From contig JACKAJ010000015.1 of assembly GCA_020635135.1 (NCBI GenBank), forward strand, positions 1,302,001 to 1,366,000: DNA of 64,000 nucleotides, given 5' to 3'. Shown here in pieces: positions 7,841 to 16,343 of the stretch. The notes beneath the pieces were generated by a model. It was not told the origin of the DNA and made no database searches. It saw nothing but the letters and a program-made list of their open reading frames with translations. The stretch is from Halobacteriovoraceae bacterium. Lineage in GTDB: Bacteria; Bdellovibrionota; Bacteriovoracia; Bacteriovoracales; Bacteriovoracaceae. Numbering within the stretch: the stretch's first letter is position 1; each line of letters opens with the position of its first letter. Made by a program: the position numbers and the translations under genes.

Positions 7841-8539
7841 ATGAATACGAGAAAAAATTTTGATTACGATTTTCAGGATAAAGTTAATTTTGGCAAATGG
7901 GAAAGTAATACCCCTGAGCTTATTATGATCAGCGCAATTCAGGATAAATGTGACTATATTATAAAATGCATTAACTTATATAAAAACAACCCTAATTTTA
8001 AGAAGCTCACAGAATCCTTTCATCTTGTCTATAAAGTCGATGATGTTATCTTAAAAGAAAATAGGGATAAAATCTTGAATGAAATCCTTAATGCTCATCT
8101 TATTTTACAAGAAAAATACGATTTGAGTGTTGATCCTAGTTTTAAAAATTATATGCCAATCATAAAGAGTCTCGAATCCCCTCATGGTAAGTTTAACTTA
8201 TTTGGGGCACTTTATTACCTTTACCTAAAATCAATCTATCGACATATCGATTTGCGCCAAAATCGAATTCTTGCTTTAGATGCAATAATAAAAAACAAAA
8301 TACACTTTAAAAAAAAACAATGGGAATCTCTTGTCGCGAATACTCCACAACTCCCAGATGAAAGCCGACAAAGTGAAAAAGAATGGAAGAACCAGTGGTG
8401 TGGATCGCTAGATGGCTATATCAAAACCCTAAAAAAGAAATTCAAAAACAGCCCAATGTTATTTGATGAGATTATTTTAGAATTCAAGGATAAACATTTG
8501 ATACTATTCAAAAATAGGAATAGATCACTCACCTTCTAA
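7841..8539 (+). CDS. Hypothetical protein, 232 aa, element-encoded
   Basis: The gene starts 31 bases from the divergent terminase-like gene, so both promoters must lie in a very small space. The product is helical and charged, without signal peptide or membrane segment. Its C-terminal third has tryptophan-rich QSEKEWKNQWCGSLDGYIKTLKKKF. I do not recognise a family. By position between packaging and replication genes it could be a replication or regulatory accessory. Confidence 0.55.
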   Translation: MNTRKNFDYDFQDKVNFGKWESNTPELIMISAIQDKCDYIIKCINLYKNNPNFKKLTESFHLVYKVDDVILKENRDKILNEILNAHLILQEKYDLSVDPSFKNYMPIIKSLESPHGKFNLFGALYYLYLKSIYRHIDLRQNRILALDAIIKNKIHFKKKQWESLVANTPQLPDESRQSEKEWKNQWCGSLDGYIKTLKKKFKNSPMLFDEIILEFKDKHLILFKNRNRSLTF

Positions 8540-8662
8540 ATAATATTATTTGTTAATTTAGACAAGTTGCTATCTAAATTTCCGCTTTATAAATCCATCT
8601 TCAAATCAATCCTTTTTTGTTTTCATGCTCACATGAGTATTAACCATATCAAAGGAGAGAAT

Positions 8663-8866
8663 ATGAAAGTTAAACTCTGTAAAAAGGAAAAATTACTGTC
8701 CATCTCAGAACTCTGCCAATACCTCAACACCAAAGAAGGTTGGGTACGAATGAGAGTTTTTCAAAAATCAATCCCTTTTCTAAAGGTTGGTTTTCACATC
8801 AGGTTTGACATTAACGAGATTGATGAATGGATTAAAAAGGAGACGATAAAATGTTTCGAAAATTAA
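8663..8866 (+). CDS. AlpA-like excisionase / winged helix-turn-helix protein
   Basis: The 67-residue product contains LLSISELCQYLNTKEGWVRMRVF, a short linker, then IPFLKVGFHIRFDINEIDEWIKK. This is the MerR-like 'HTH_17' fold of excisionases and AlpA regulators (helix-turn-helix, then 'iP-x-x-kvg-x-x-x-rf-x-x-x-eideWi'). It begins behind AAGGAGAG. Its last 16 bases overlap the zinc-finger gene, so they are co-translated. In P4-like elements such a protein drives excision and regulates the integrase. Confidence 0.8.
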   Translation: MKVKLCKKEKLLSISELCQYLNTKEGWVRMRVFQKSIPFLKVGFHIRFDINEIDEWIKKETIKCFEN

Positions 8867-9075
8867 GTATGGCAGATTATCACTTTGAATTTGGAAGAAT
8901 TTTAAATCAAGAACTTAAATTCAGAACTCAAGTAATGGCAAAATGTCCATTTCACAACGATAACAAGCCCTCACTAAGCATTAATCTTGAAAAAGGACTT
9001 TATTATTGCTTCGGCTGTGGAGAAAAAGGCAATTTAACAACGCTAAAAAAACATTTTTTTGACGGAGAATACTGA
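8851..9075 (+). CDS. CHC2-type zinc-finger primase fragment protein
   Basis: The 74-residue product is essentially one DnaG-type zinc ribbon: CPFHNDNKPSLSI (CxxH) and YYCFGCGEKGN (CxxC). In bacterial and phage primases this module reads the priming sequence and is fused to the Toprim core. Here it is a separate gene. Its TGA overlaps the ATG of the Toprim-ATPase gene by one base (TGATG), which points to coupled translation and a two-chain primase. SD AAGGAG lies eight bases before the start. Confidence 0.85.
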   Translation: MFRKLSMADYHFEFGRILNQELKFRTQVMAKCPFHNDNKPSLSINLEKGLYYCFGCGEKGNLTTLKKHFFDGEY

Positions 9076-11090
9076 TGAAAAAAACTACAAAAAAAATAGA
9101 TGAAGATAAAATTGAAAACAACAAACCTAAATTTGAAATTATTGAAAAATTTGAGCCTCCTTTTGAGGGGCTCATATCTGCGATGAATCTTCCAGTTGAA
9201 AAATTACCATTAAATATAAACTCAGTAAAAACTGATCACTCCCAAGGATATTCTTTCAATCTAATAAATGGTTCCTTAAGGTATGTCCTTTATGACAAAA
9301 GCGGAAATAAAAATATATTCTGTGATGCTGGATCAGTCATGGCCCCATTTATTCATGACGAAATTGAAAGCAATGCTCAAAGAATCTTCATTACTGAAGG
9401 TGAAACCGATATGATGAGTCTGATGGCTTATACTAATAATGTAATTGCTATTCCTGGAGCAAACAATACAAATTGCTTTGAAGATAACATTGATAAAATT
9501 AAAGAAATAATTGAAGTTCCTAGGGAAATTGTTGTTTGCTTTGATAGCGATGAGCCGGGACGCAATGGCTCCAACTCTATGTTAAAAATTCTAGCGAATT
9601 CATTCCCAGACACTAAGCTTAAAAATTTTAACCCTAGTACCTTGGGTAACTTTAAAGATATACGAGAATTGCTCTCTGAATGCTCTTTTGACCAATTAAA
9701 AGCCAAGATAAGCAAAATAGATGATTATTCATATTTATTAAATAGAATATATGCTGCGTCCCAGATTGAGTCTGATGCCATAGATATACCCATCTCCTTT
9801 AAAGATAAATGTATATATTTTTATTTAGGTAAGAAAAGCAATCGTTTTTTACTTTTTTCTGATGGGACAGATAAAATCAAAATTTCAGATACTAATAATT
9901 TTGAAGAAGTCATTGGTGATAAAGAGAGGTCAAATTCTGATGTTGATTTAAAAATTCTTTATAAAGTTTTAAAAAAAATAAAGAACAACCCAAAAAACTG
10001 GGATGATTTTGGGTTGTTCAATAAAATTGAAAATCTTTTGAAGTCTGCTGTTTACTTCAGCAATGAATATACTTACAAAACACTCTCTTCTTATATTATT
10101 TTAACTTATATTTTTCCATGCTTCAAAAACGTTCCCTTCCTTCACATTTGGGGGCAAGCAGCAACAGGAAAATCTGAGCTTTGTAAAATATTATTTAAAA
10201 CTGTTTACAATGGAATATTTGAAGGGAGCGGGAGTACTGTTGCCTCAATAAGAAGAACACTCCACGAAAAACGTGGCACCCTTATATTAGATGATTGTGA
10301 AATACTATCTAATAATTCTGATGAAACCCAGCAGTTTAGAAGTCAACTTAACTCTAGTTATTCTACAACTTATTCTGAAAGTATCTGCTATGGAAAAGAT
10401 AACAAACCAAAAGATTTTAGGATAGGAGGCCCCAAGATTTTGAACTCTATTAACCAGTTAGAAGGTGTATTGCAGTCCCGTACGATAATTATAGAAACAG
10501 AAAAAGCATCACCAGAATTCAAACAACTTGATGAAAAAAAAATTGATGAAATGACAAAATCATTAAAACCACAGCTACTTGCTTTTGCACTTTGTTGTCA
10601 TAATAAAATTAGATCAATTTTCGAAAATACTTCTATGGAGTGCAATAGGTCGAGTGATTTATTAAAGCCATTGACTTCCATCGCACTTTTTTTCAACACT
10701 CACCCTGATTACCCTAACCTGGATAGCTTTATACAAAGTCAATTCGACTACAGTGAGAACATAAAAAAGAATAATAGAAAAACTTTTGATGACGTAATTT
10801 GTGAAGCTATTTTTGAAGCTTGGATGGATGCGAAAATGCCCGACCAGTTTTATATAGACAGTAACACCTTGGCTGATATCGTAATTTCAATGGATGACCC
10901 TGTTGTTCCCGCCAGTAATCACGCGGTGAAGTCCATGCTTACAACTGCTTTGAATAGAACGGGACTACTTATTTCAAAAAGTAGAAAGAATGTTGCTGGC
11001 ATTAAACAAGCACAGGATAAAACTCTCTACATTAAGGTAAATCGATATGAGGTTAATATTCAACGCTTGAACTACCTTATAAGTAGATAG
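9075..11090 (+). CDS. Toprim primase-ATPase (replicative helicase-like), satellite replication protein
   Basis: The product has 671 residues. A Toprim domain is seen near residues 95-165 with FITEGETDMMSL (catalytic Glu) and VVCFDSDEPGRNG (DxD). A P-loop ATPase follows at about 355-450: Walker A WGQAATGKSE, Walker B GTLILDDCE, then a TQQFRSQLN stretch. The C-terminal 150 residues are unrecognised. Toprim plus helicase-like ATPase resembles the P4 alpha and other satellite/prophage primase-helicases, except that the zinc ribbon is encoded by the gene just upstream. It probably starts replication of the excised element. The Walker B spacing fits SF3/AAA-like helicases. Confidence 0.8.
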   Translation: MKKTTKKIDEDKIENNKPKFEIIEKFEPPFEGLISAMNLPVEKLPLNINSVKTDHSQGYSFNLINGSLRYVLYDKSGNKNIFCDAGSVMAPFIHDEIESNAQRIFITEGETDMMSLMAYTNNVIAIPGANNTNCFEDNIDKIKEIIEVPREIVVCFDSDEPGRNGSNSMLKILANSFPDTKLKNFNPSTLGNFKDIRELLSECSFDQLKAKISKIDDYSYLLNRIYAASQIESDAIDIPISFKDKCIYFYLGKKSNRFLLFSDGTDKIKISDTNNFEEVIGDKERSNSDVDLKILYKVLKKIKNNPKNWDDFGLFNKIENLLKSAVYFSNEYTYKTLSSYIILTYIFPCFKNVPFLHIWGQAATGKSELCKILFKTVYNGIFEGSGSTVASIRRTLHEKRGTLILDDCEILSNNSDETQQFRSQLNSSYSTTYSESICYGKDNKPKDFRIGGPKILNSINQLEGVLQSRTIIIETEKASPEFKQLDEKKIDEMTKSLKPQLLAFALCCHNKIRSIFENTSMECNRSSDLLKPLTSIALFFNTHPDYPNLDSFIQSQFDYSENIKKNNRKTFDDVICEAIFEAWMDAKMPDQFYIDSNTLADIVISMDDPVVPASNHAVKSMLTTALNRTGLLISKSRKNVAGIKQAQDKTLYIKVNRYEVNIQRLNYLISR

Positions 11091-11102
11091 TGGCGTTTAT
11101 GG

Positions 11103-11165
11103 GGGTGTCCAAGTCGTTATTAAAATCACATAATTTCAGGGTTTTAGTAAGACCCCTGGACACCC
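11103..11165. repeat. Inverted repeat between the replication gene and integrase
   Basis: GGGTGTCCA (11103-11111) and TGGACACCC (11157-11165) are perfect 9-bp arms across 45 bases. The gap holds no gene. It may be a terminator-like end for the replication gene transcript or part of the element's own origin. There is no U-tract. Confidence 0.4.
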
Positions 11166-11284
11166 TTCGATTATCTGACCTTGCTTTTACAGTCAGCTGA
11201 ATGTAAATTGCTCAAAATTTTGCTCTTTGACATTCGAATAACTGAAAGAAGCTCAGGTCATATTCTCACAAAAGGAGAATTGAC

Positions 11285-12421
11285 ATGGAAATTATAAAAA
11301 ACAAAAGCGGTTTTATTACAGGATACCGTGAAAAAGTATATGTTAACGGAAAAGCAGTTTCAAAGACTTTCAAATCTAAAACCTTAGCTAAAAAATGGAA
11401 AAGAGAGCAATTAACTTCTCGTGATAAGAGTGAAGCTCTTGGCCTCAGGCAAGACCAAGAAATCACTTTTAAAGCTTTTGCAAAGTTGTGGCTAGAAAAT
11501 TACAAAAACAACCTTAATGCAATAAGAACTTTTGAAGCTTATTTTAGCGTGTACAACACGTATTTAAAAAAGTTTGAAAACAAAAAGCTTGTCCAAATTG
11601 TCGCTAGTGATGGTTTTGCTCTTCTCGATTCTCTTTGTAAAACGAAGCTTAGTATTTCACGCAAGAACTACATTCTGAGAGTATTCAAAACGATGCTTAA
11701 CAGTGCAGTAAAATATGAATACCTAGTAAGTAATCCTTTGAAAAAAGTTGATTTCTTAAAAGAAATTCAAAACCAGCAAGAGTATTGGAATGCAGAAGAA
11801 GTTTGTTGTTTTTTAAATGCAAATAAAGAATCAGAGTTCTATGAGCTTTTTGTCATAGCATTAAATACAGGTTTAAGACGAGGTGAGATTCTAGGCCTCT
11901 GTTGGGACTGCGTAGATCTAAAACGAAACGTGCTCATAATAAGAAGGACATTCGATCGATATGGGTTGAAAGAGACAACAAAAACAGGACGCATACGGGA
12001 AGTCCCATTAAATGATGCTGCTAAAGATGCAATTTTAAAACTTGTCCAGCAACAACGAAATACTCGATTTGTTTTCACTAAGGACAATGGTGATCTAATC
12101 AACATTCAGCACATATCTGATCGTCTTTTCAAAAAGGCAATAAAGAAAGCAGGAGTAAAACAAATCAGGTTTCACAGTCTTAGGGCGACCATGGCCTCTA
12201 ACTTTGTAATGGCAGGAGGAGATTTGCAATCACTCTCCAAAATTCTTGGTCACAGTACTGTGGAAATGACTGTTTCAAGATACGCTCATTTACACCCAGA
12301 TTTTTTACAAAAAACCTGTAACGTTATTAATTTCACAGCTGACGTTAATAAAAGTAGCCCAAATCTAGCCCATAAGGTTCGAGGTCTTCATGGAAATGTT
12401 AGCGATTTAAGAATGTTATGA
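11285..12421 (+). CDS. Site-specific tyrosine recombinase (integrase)
   Basis: The 378-residue product has an N-terminal arm-binding segment, a SAM-like core-binding domain (about residues 60-150) and the catalytic domain. The catalytic residues are visible: Arg in NTGLRRGEILGL, the H-x-x-R box in FHSLRATMAS, His in LGHSTVEMT and Tyr in SRYAHL. The start follows AAAAGGAG. It ends 16 bases before attR in tRNA-Ser(GCU), as usual for tRNA-directed integrases. Its last codons overlap a putative arm-type site. Confidence 0.95.
   Translation: MEIIKNKSGFITGYREKVYVNGKAVSKTFKSKTLAKKWKREQLTSRDKSEALGLRQDQEITFKAFAKLWLENYKNNLNAIRTFEAYFSVYNTYLKKFENKKLVQIVASDGFALLDSLCKTKLSISRKNYILRVFKTMLNSAVKYEYLVSNPLKKVDFLKEIQNQQEYWNAEEVCCFLNANKESEFYELFVIALNTGLRRGEILGLCWDCVDLKRNVLIIRRTFDRYGLKETTKTGRIREVPLNDAAKDAILKLVQQQRNTRFVFTKDNGDLINIQHISDRLFKKAIKKAGVKQIRFHSLRATMASNFVMAGGDLQSLSKILGHSTVEMTVSRYAHLHPDFLQKTCNVINFTADVNKSSPNLAHKVRGLHGNVSDLRML
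12356..12374. repeat. Putative integrase arm-type site, right end
   Basis: AGCCCAAATCTAGCCCATA differs in one base from 5444-5462. It lies inside the last codons of the integrase gene, 63 bases from attR. Confidence 0.5.
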
Positions 12422-12436
12422 TGCTTTTTGAAAAAG

Positions 12437-12459
12437 ATGGCGGAGACGCCGAGATTCGA
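12437..12459. repeat. attR within the 3' end of tRNA-Ser(GCU)
   Basis: This is the 23-bp copy identical to attL at 5285-5307. It covers the CCA end, acceptor strand and part of the T arm of the tRNA, so integration leaves the tRNA intact. Confidence 0.9.
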
Positions 12460-12528
12460 ACTCGGGGTACTGCAGAACAGCACGACGCCTTAGCAAGGCG
12501 CTGGTTTCAGCCACTCACCCACGTCTCC
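12438..12528 (-). tRNA. tRNA-Ser(GCU)
   Basis: The minus strand reads GGAGACG at the 5' end and CGTCTCCGCCA at the 3' end, giving a seven-pair acceptor, encoded CCA and discriminator G. The anticodon loop is TTGCTAA inside a GCGCC stem, so the anticodon is GCU. A long variable arm of class II type is present, as for serine tRNAs. It is the integration target of the element. Confidence 0.95.
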
Positions 12529-12710
12529 GGAGAAGCTTCTTTAGGTAAGGGATAAATTAACACAAGTTGTGCTAAAGATTAAGAATTTTCGACCGGCAAC
12601 TCACTGCAAAATAGCCGAAAAATAAAAAAGATCCCTCATATTACTGACAGGGTAGAGAAAGATTTTTTAGAATCACAAAAACGTTTTATTAATTGAAAAG
12701 AAGGATCCCC

Positions 12711-13493
12711 ATGAGCACTCCACTTTCTGCTTACGTTCTCACCTACAACAGCGAGAAATATATCGCCAAAGTTCTTCAACCATTAACAGAAGTGGCCGAC
12801 GAAGTCGTGGTTATTGATTCTGGCTCTCATGATAAAACAAAAGAAATTGCTCAAAAATATTCTGCTCGCTGGGTAGAGCGAAAGTTTGATAGCTTTAAAG
12901 ATCAACGCAATTTTGCTCAAGAACAGTGCACTCACAACTGGGTTTTGTTTGTAGACTCTGATGAAATTCTCGATAATGAAATGGTCCAGGCTATCAAAAA
13001 AATTAAAAATGATGATTTTCACGTGGATCAAAAAGCTTACGATGCATTTCGCTTAAAGAGGCGCTGGTATCTTTTTGACAAAGAGGTGAGCGTTTTTTAT
13101 CCCATTACTGCTCCCGATTTTCCCATTCGCCTCATTAGAAAAGATAAAGTTTCCTTTAAAAACGCCAGCAATCGCGTCCATGAAACTCCCGAGGGTTTTG
13201 AATCTGACTATCGAATTTTTGAAGGAGCACTTCATCACCACAGCTGTGATTCTGTTTCGCTACTATTCCACAAGCTCAATCAATACACCTCATTGGCTGC
13301 TCTAGATATGCAAGATAAAGGTAAAACTTCGACCTGGAGAGATACTTTTGGTCACTCAATTGGGGCATGGTTTAAATGGTATATTCTAAAAAAAGGATGG
13401 CGGGATGGGAGTGTTGGCTTTCTACTGGGCTGCTATGCTTTTAGTTATACTTTTCAAAAGTACGTTAAAAGACTTTTTTCAAAATTTCCTTAA
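12711..13493 (+). CDS. Family 2 glycosyltransferase (WaaE/KdtX-like)
   Basis: The 260-residue product begins STPLSAYVLTYNSEKYI and contains EVVVIDSGSHDKT and WVLFVDSDEIL, the nucleotide-sugar and DxD metal sites of GT-A family 2 enzymes. The size and the short C-terminal tail match the lipopolysaccharide core glucosyltransferases of the WaaE type. The ATG at 12711 follows AAGAAGGA and is preferred to an upstream TTG. No other LPS gene is adjacent, so the acceptor is unknown. Confidence 0.85.
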   Translation: MSTPLSAYVLTYNSEKYIAKVLQPLTEVADEVVVIDSGSHDKTKEIAQKYSARWVERKFDSFKDQRNFAQEQCTHNWVLFVDSDEILDNEMVQAIKKIKNDDFHVDQKAYDAFRLKRRWYLFDKEVSVFYPITAPDFPIRLIRKDKVSFKNASNRVHETPEGFESDYRIFEGALHHHSCDSVSLLFHKLNQYTSLAALDMQDKGKTSTWRDTFGHSIGAWFKWYILKKGWRDGSVGFLLGCYAFSYTFQKYVKRLFSKFP

Positions 13494-13507
13494 AGGTAAT
13501 AAATTAC

Positions 13508-13900
13508 TTAGTCGCAGAGAACATCAAAAGTTGTGAAGAGGTTGTCAGCAACGCCATTGAGTTCTACCAACTTTCCGTCTACAAAATCTTGATAATCTTC
13601 TGTTGAAAACTCGAAATCCATCCAGTCGCTACTATAAAACTGCTGAGTGTTGATACAGGTATACTCTGAATCATAAGCACAAATGCCATTTTCTAGAATT
13701 TGATAATTATATTGATGACCACCTTCAGCCTCAACATGAACGTAATCCCCTTTTATAAATATTGTGGCACTTCCGAGATACACTCCAAGAGTCGATGGAT
13801 CATCTGTCTTTTGATAAAGCTGACAATCAAAGCGAGTTCTCTCAAGTCCGTAGGCAAAGGTGATATTGATCAAAACAAATAATAAGGTTGCAATTTTCAT
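13508..13900 (-). CDS. Secreted hypothetical protein, 130 aa
   Basis: A clear signal peptide (MKIATLLFVLINITFAYG) precedes a mature chain of about 110 residues with four cysteines (FDCQL, GICAY, YTCIN, VLCD) and much beta structure. It starts behind GAGGATTTG. The location is likely the periplasm or outside. No family recognised. Confidence 0.65.
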   Translation of the reverse strand: MKIATLLFVLINITFAYGLERTRFDCQLYQKTDDPSTLGVYLGSATIFIKGDYVHVEAEGGHQYNYQILENGICAYDSEYTCINTQQFYSSDWMDFEFSTEDYQDFVDGKLVELNGVADNLFTTFDVLCD

Positions 13901-13964
13901 TACTTCAAATCCTCAAGCTAAACATTTAATTAGCCACCATATCCCATAGCGAAAAGGATTTGAA

Positions 13965-13979
13965 AACCCCCTCGGGGTT
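13965..13979 (-). terminator. Hairpin terminator after the JmjC gene
   Basis: On the minus strand AACCCC-GAG-GGGGTT forms a six-pair stem with a three-base loop, followed by TTC. It overlaps the stop codon of the minus-strand gene and probably ends the two-gene operon 13978-16304. Confidence 0.6.
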
Positions 13980-15138
13980 AATCAGCAGAATCTCTATAAA
14001 AAATACCTCGTCCCAGGAGGTTCTGGAGCAGATCCAAGGCTTTTTCGTTTTCTAAAAATTTCGAAATTTCAGCACCTTGGAGCTCTCTCTTACTGAAAAG
14101 AACTTTGATGAGATCACCCAAATCACGTGCAAAACTCAACTCTTTTCCATCAACATAAGCCCTAATTTCCCCATTTTCTTCGAAATAAGCAAGGCGATGA
14201 TCTAGATTTCTCACAAAAACGGAATGCGCTATCTCCTCTTTTGAAAACTCCTCATCACTAGAATCCTCGTCAAGATCTTGAATTCTTTTAGGCTCTGTTA
14301 CGAGTTCAGCAAACCAGTTCAATTCGTTGGAGCTCGGTTTTTCCAACCACTCTGGCCAATTGACCAAGCAATTACTATCCAGAGCTGAAATTTCTGACGA
14401 ATTGCCTTGAAATGATCGATGAGGGTCTTCTAAAAAGATATCTTCACTCATCAAATCCAGTTTGGATTTCACATAAGAGAGCACCATTTCTTTAATCGAC
14501 GGCGCTCGAAATCCAACAGAGTAACTTATACTTTCTCCAAGAGAAACTCCGTAGTGTCCCCATTGAGGGGGAATATAAAGAAGATCACCTTCTTCCAAGA
14601 TCCACTCTTCTGAACTATGAAAATCATTCACAAGCTTGAGATCAGAACCATCTACCAAATGATCTGGTCCACACTCTTCCAAAGTCCGGGCACGAGACTC
14701 CAACTGCCACCGCCGCCTACCTATTCCTTGTATGATAAAAACATCATAGAAATCAAAATGAGCCCCAACTGTTCCAGAATCTGCAGCATAGCTCACAGAC
14801 ACATCGTCCATGCGCCACTCTGGAATAAAAGTAAATGGATCCCTAAGTTTTGCTACTGTTTCAGACCAATGATCTACTTCCATAACCATTAAGGTCCAGT
14901 TCGACTCTGGTGTACTCTCATATGTTTCAGGATCAAATGGTCCTTCCATTACTTCAAGCTTTTTGTTTTTTTCAAGAATGATTTTACTAAAACTTCCCTC
15001 TTCACAAGAAATTCCAGCCAGTTCATCGGGATCAATAAGCTGTTCGAAGCTCTCAAAAGCTTGCCTAATAACCAAAGGCTTTTTCTGCCAATAGTTTCTT
15101 AAAAAGTTCTCGGGATCAAAGTTTTTTAATTTCATCAT
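13978..15138 (-). CDS. JmjC/cupin ribosomal oxygenase (YcfD/RoxA-like)
   Basis: The protein has 386 residues. The N-terminal part KKPLVIRQAF leads into a cupin/JmjC barrel: GAHFDFYDVFIIQGIGRRRW supplies the His-x-Asp of the iron triad, and PPQWGHYGVS supplies the distal His. A C-terminal winged-helix-like half follows, as in the E. coli 2-oxoglutarate oxygenase that hydroxylates an arginine in ribosomal protein L16. Ribosomal protein hydroxylation is therefore the expected role. The start overlaps the stop of the upstream flavoprotein gene by four bases (ATGA). Confidence 0.85.
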   Translation of the reverse strand: MMKLKNFDPENFLRNYWQKKPLVIRQAFESFEQLIDPDELAGISCEEGSFSKIILEKNKKLEVMEGPFDPETYESTPESNWTLMVMEVDHWSETVAKLRDPFTFIPEWRMDDVSVSYAADSGTVGAHFDFYDVFIIQGIGRRRWQLESRARTLEECGPDHLVDGSDLKLVNDFHSSEEWILEEGDLLYIPPQWGHYGVSLGESISYSVGFRAPSIKEMVLSYVKSKLDLMSEDIFLEDPHRSFQGNSSEISALDSNCLVNWPEWLEKPSSNELNWFAELVTEPKRIQDLDEDSSDEEFSKEEIAHSVFVRNLDHRLAYFEENGEIRAYVDGKELSFARDLGDLIKVLFSKRELQGAEISKFLENEKALDLLQNLLGRGIFYRDSAD

Positions 15139-16304
15139 AATTTGTCTTTAATATGTTTACCGGCCAAGTATGCCGATGACCAAGCCCATTGAAAATTATA
15201 CCCACCCAATAGCCCCGTCACATCGACAACCTCACCAATAAAATAAAGTCCTGGAATGCTTTTAACTTCCATCGTTTTTGAGTCAAGCTCTTTGGTACTC
15301 ACTCCCCCTCTTGTGACTTCGGCTTTATCGTAGCCTTCAGTTCCATCAGGAATACACTGAAAGCGATGAATTGAATCGGCAATTTCTTTAATTTTCTTTT
15401 TCGAAAGTTCTTGGAGTGGTTTTGAAAAATCATCACGTAACCAATGCTCTAAAAATCGAGTTGGAAAAAGTGGGATTAAAAGTTTTTTTACGGTCTTGTT
15501 TGGATTTTTCTTTTTTTCATTTTCCAACAAAACTTCTAAATCTTCTTTAGAACAAAAATCAATTTCAATCTTATCACCTGCGTTCCAGTACAAGCTTGCC
15601 TTTAAAATCGCAGGTCCTGAAAAACCTTTATGGGTAAAAAGAAAATCATCTTCGACAACTTTTTTATTTACTTTAACGACAACGGGTAGAGAGATTCCCA
15701 CAAGTTTCGTGTACCCTTTAGCCAGGAAAGGGACTAAAGCTGGAACCAATCCTGTCACTTTGAGCCCAAAACGTTTCGCTATTTCAAAGCCAATATTAGA
15801 TGCCCCTAGTTTTTTAAACGACAAGCCACCCGTTGCAACCACTAAATTTTTAGCATGAAGCAAACCCTTGGATGTTTTAATTTCAAAATATTTGTCTTTC
15901 GTAACTCCTAAAACCTCAACTTCTGTTTTGATTTCAACATTCTTTTTTTTACACTCATCCAAAAGCAGATTGATAATTTCAAAAGAGTTTTTCCTACAAA
16001 AAAGTTGGCCTAATTTTTTTTCATAGAATTCAATATTGTGAGACTTAACTAAAGAAATAAATTGCTCAGAAGAATATTGCGCTAGTGCGGATTTTGAAAA
16101 GCGAGGGTTTTCAGAATAAAAATCTTCTGATTGAACTTTTTGATTGGTAAAATTGCAGCGCCCACCTCCAGATACCTGGATTTTTAGCCCCACTTTTTTA
16201 TTTTTCTCTATGACCAAAACATTTGTGCCGCGAGCAGACACCTGAGCGGCACAAAAAAGACCTGCTGCTCCTCCGCCCAAAACAATGACATCATAAATTC
16301 TCAT
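15135..16304 (-). CDS. HI0933/YhiN-family FAD-dependent oxidoreductase
   Basis: The N-terminus has the dinucleotide fold YDVIVLGGGAAGLFCAAQ followed by VSGGGRCNFTN, the signature of the HI0933-like flavoproteins. The C-terminus has GLYFIGEVVDVTGLLGGYNFQWAWSSAYLAGKHI (in pieces: GLYFIGEVVDVTGLLGGYNF, QWAWSSAYLAGKHI), the second FAD-contact region. The length (389) is normal for the family. The natural substrate of most members is unknown. It is the first gene of a two-gene operon with the oxygenase. Confidence 0.85.
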   Translation of the reverse strand: MRIYDVIVLGGGAAGLFCAAQVSARGTNVLVIEKNKKVGLKIQVSGGGRCNFTNQKVQSEDFYSENPRFSKSALAQYSSEQFISLVKSHNIEFYEKKLGQLFCRKNSFEIINLLLDECKKKNVEIKTEVEVLGVTKDKYFEIKTSKGLLHAKNLVVATGGLSFKKLGASNIGFEIAKRFGLKVTGLVPALVPFLAKGYTKLVGISLPVVVKVNKKVVEDDFLFTHKGFSGPAILKASLYWNAGDKIEIDFCSKEDLEVLLENEKKKNPNKTVKKLLIPLFPTRFLEHWLRDDFSKPLQELSKKKIKEIADSIHRFQCIPDGTEGYDKAEVTRGGVSTKELDSKTMEVKSIPGLYFIGEVVDVTGLLGGYNFQWAWSSAYLAGKHIKDKL

Positions 16305-16343
16305 GGAGCCTTGTTTAGCACGAAAAGAGATTAAAATCTAAAA

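Larger units (their letters stand above)
5285..12459. mobile_element. Integrated satellite-like element in tRNA-Ser(GCU)
   Basis: The element spans the left and right copies of a 23-bp direct repeat that matches the 3' end of the tRNA-Ser(GCU) gene. The intact tRNA is at the right end, next to a tyrosine recombinase. In order it carries an XRE regulator, lipoprotein, small membrane protein, DUF2971 protein, terminase-small-subunit-like protein (opposite strand), an unknown protein, AlpA-like excisionase, CHC2 zinc-finger protein, Toprim-ATPase and integrase. There are no virion genes. Own integration and replication functions plus a packaging-specificity gene are the pattern of P4/PICI satellites. 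That this one is mobilised by a helper phage is inference. Confidence 0.75.
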
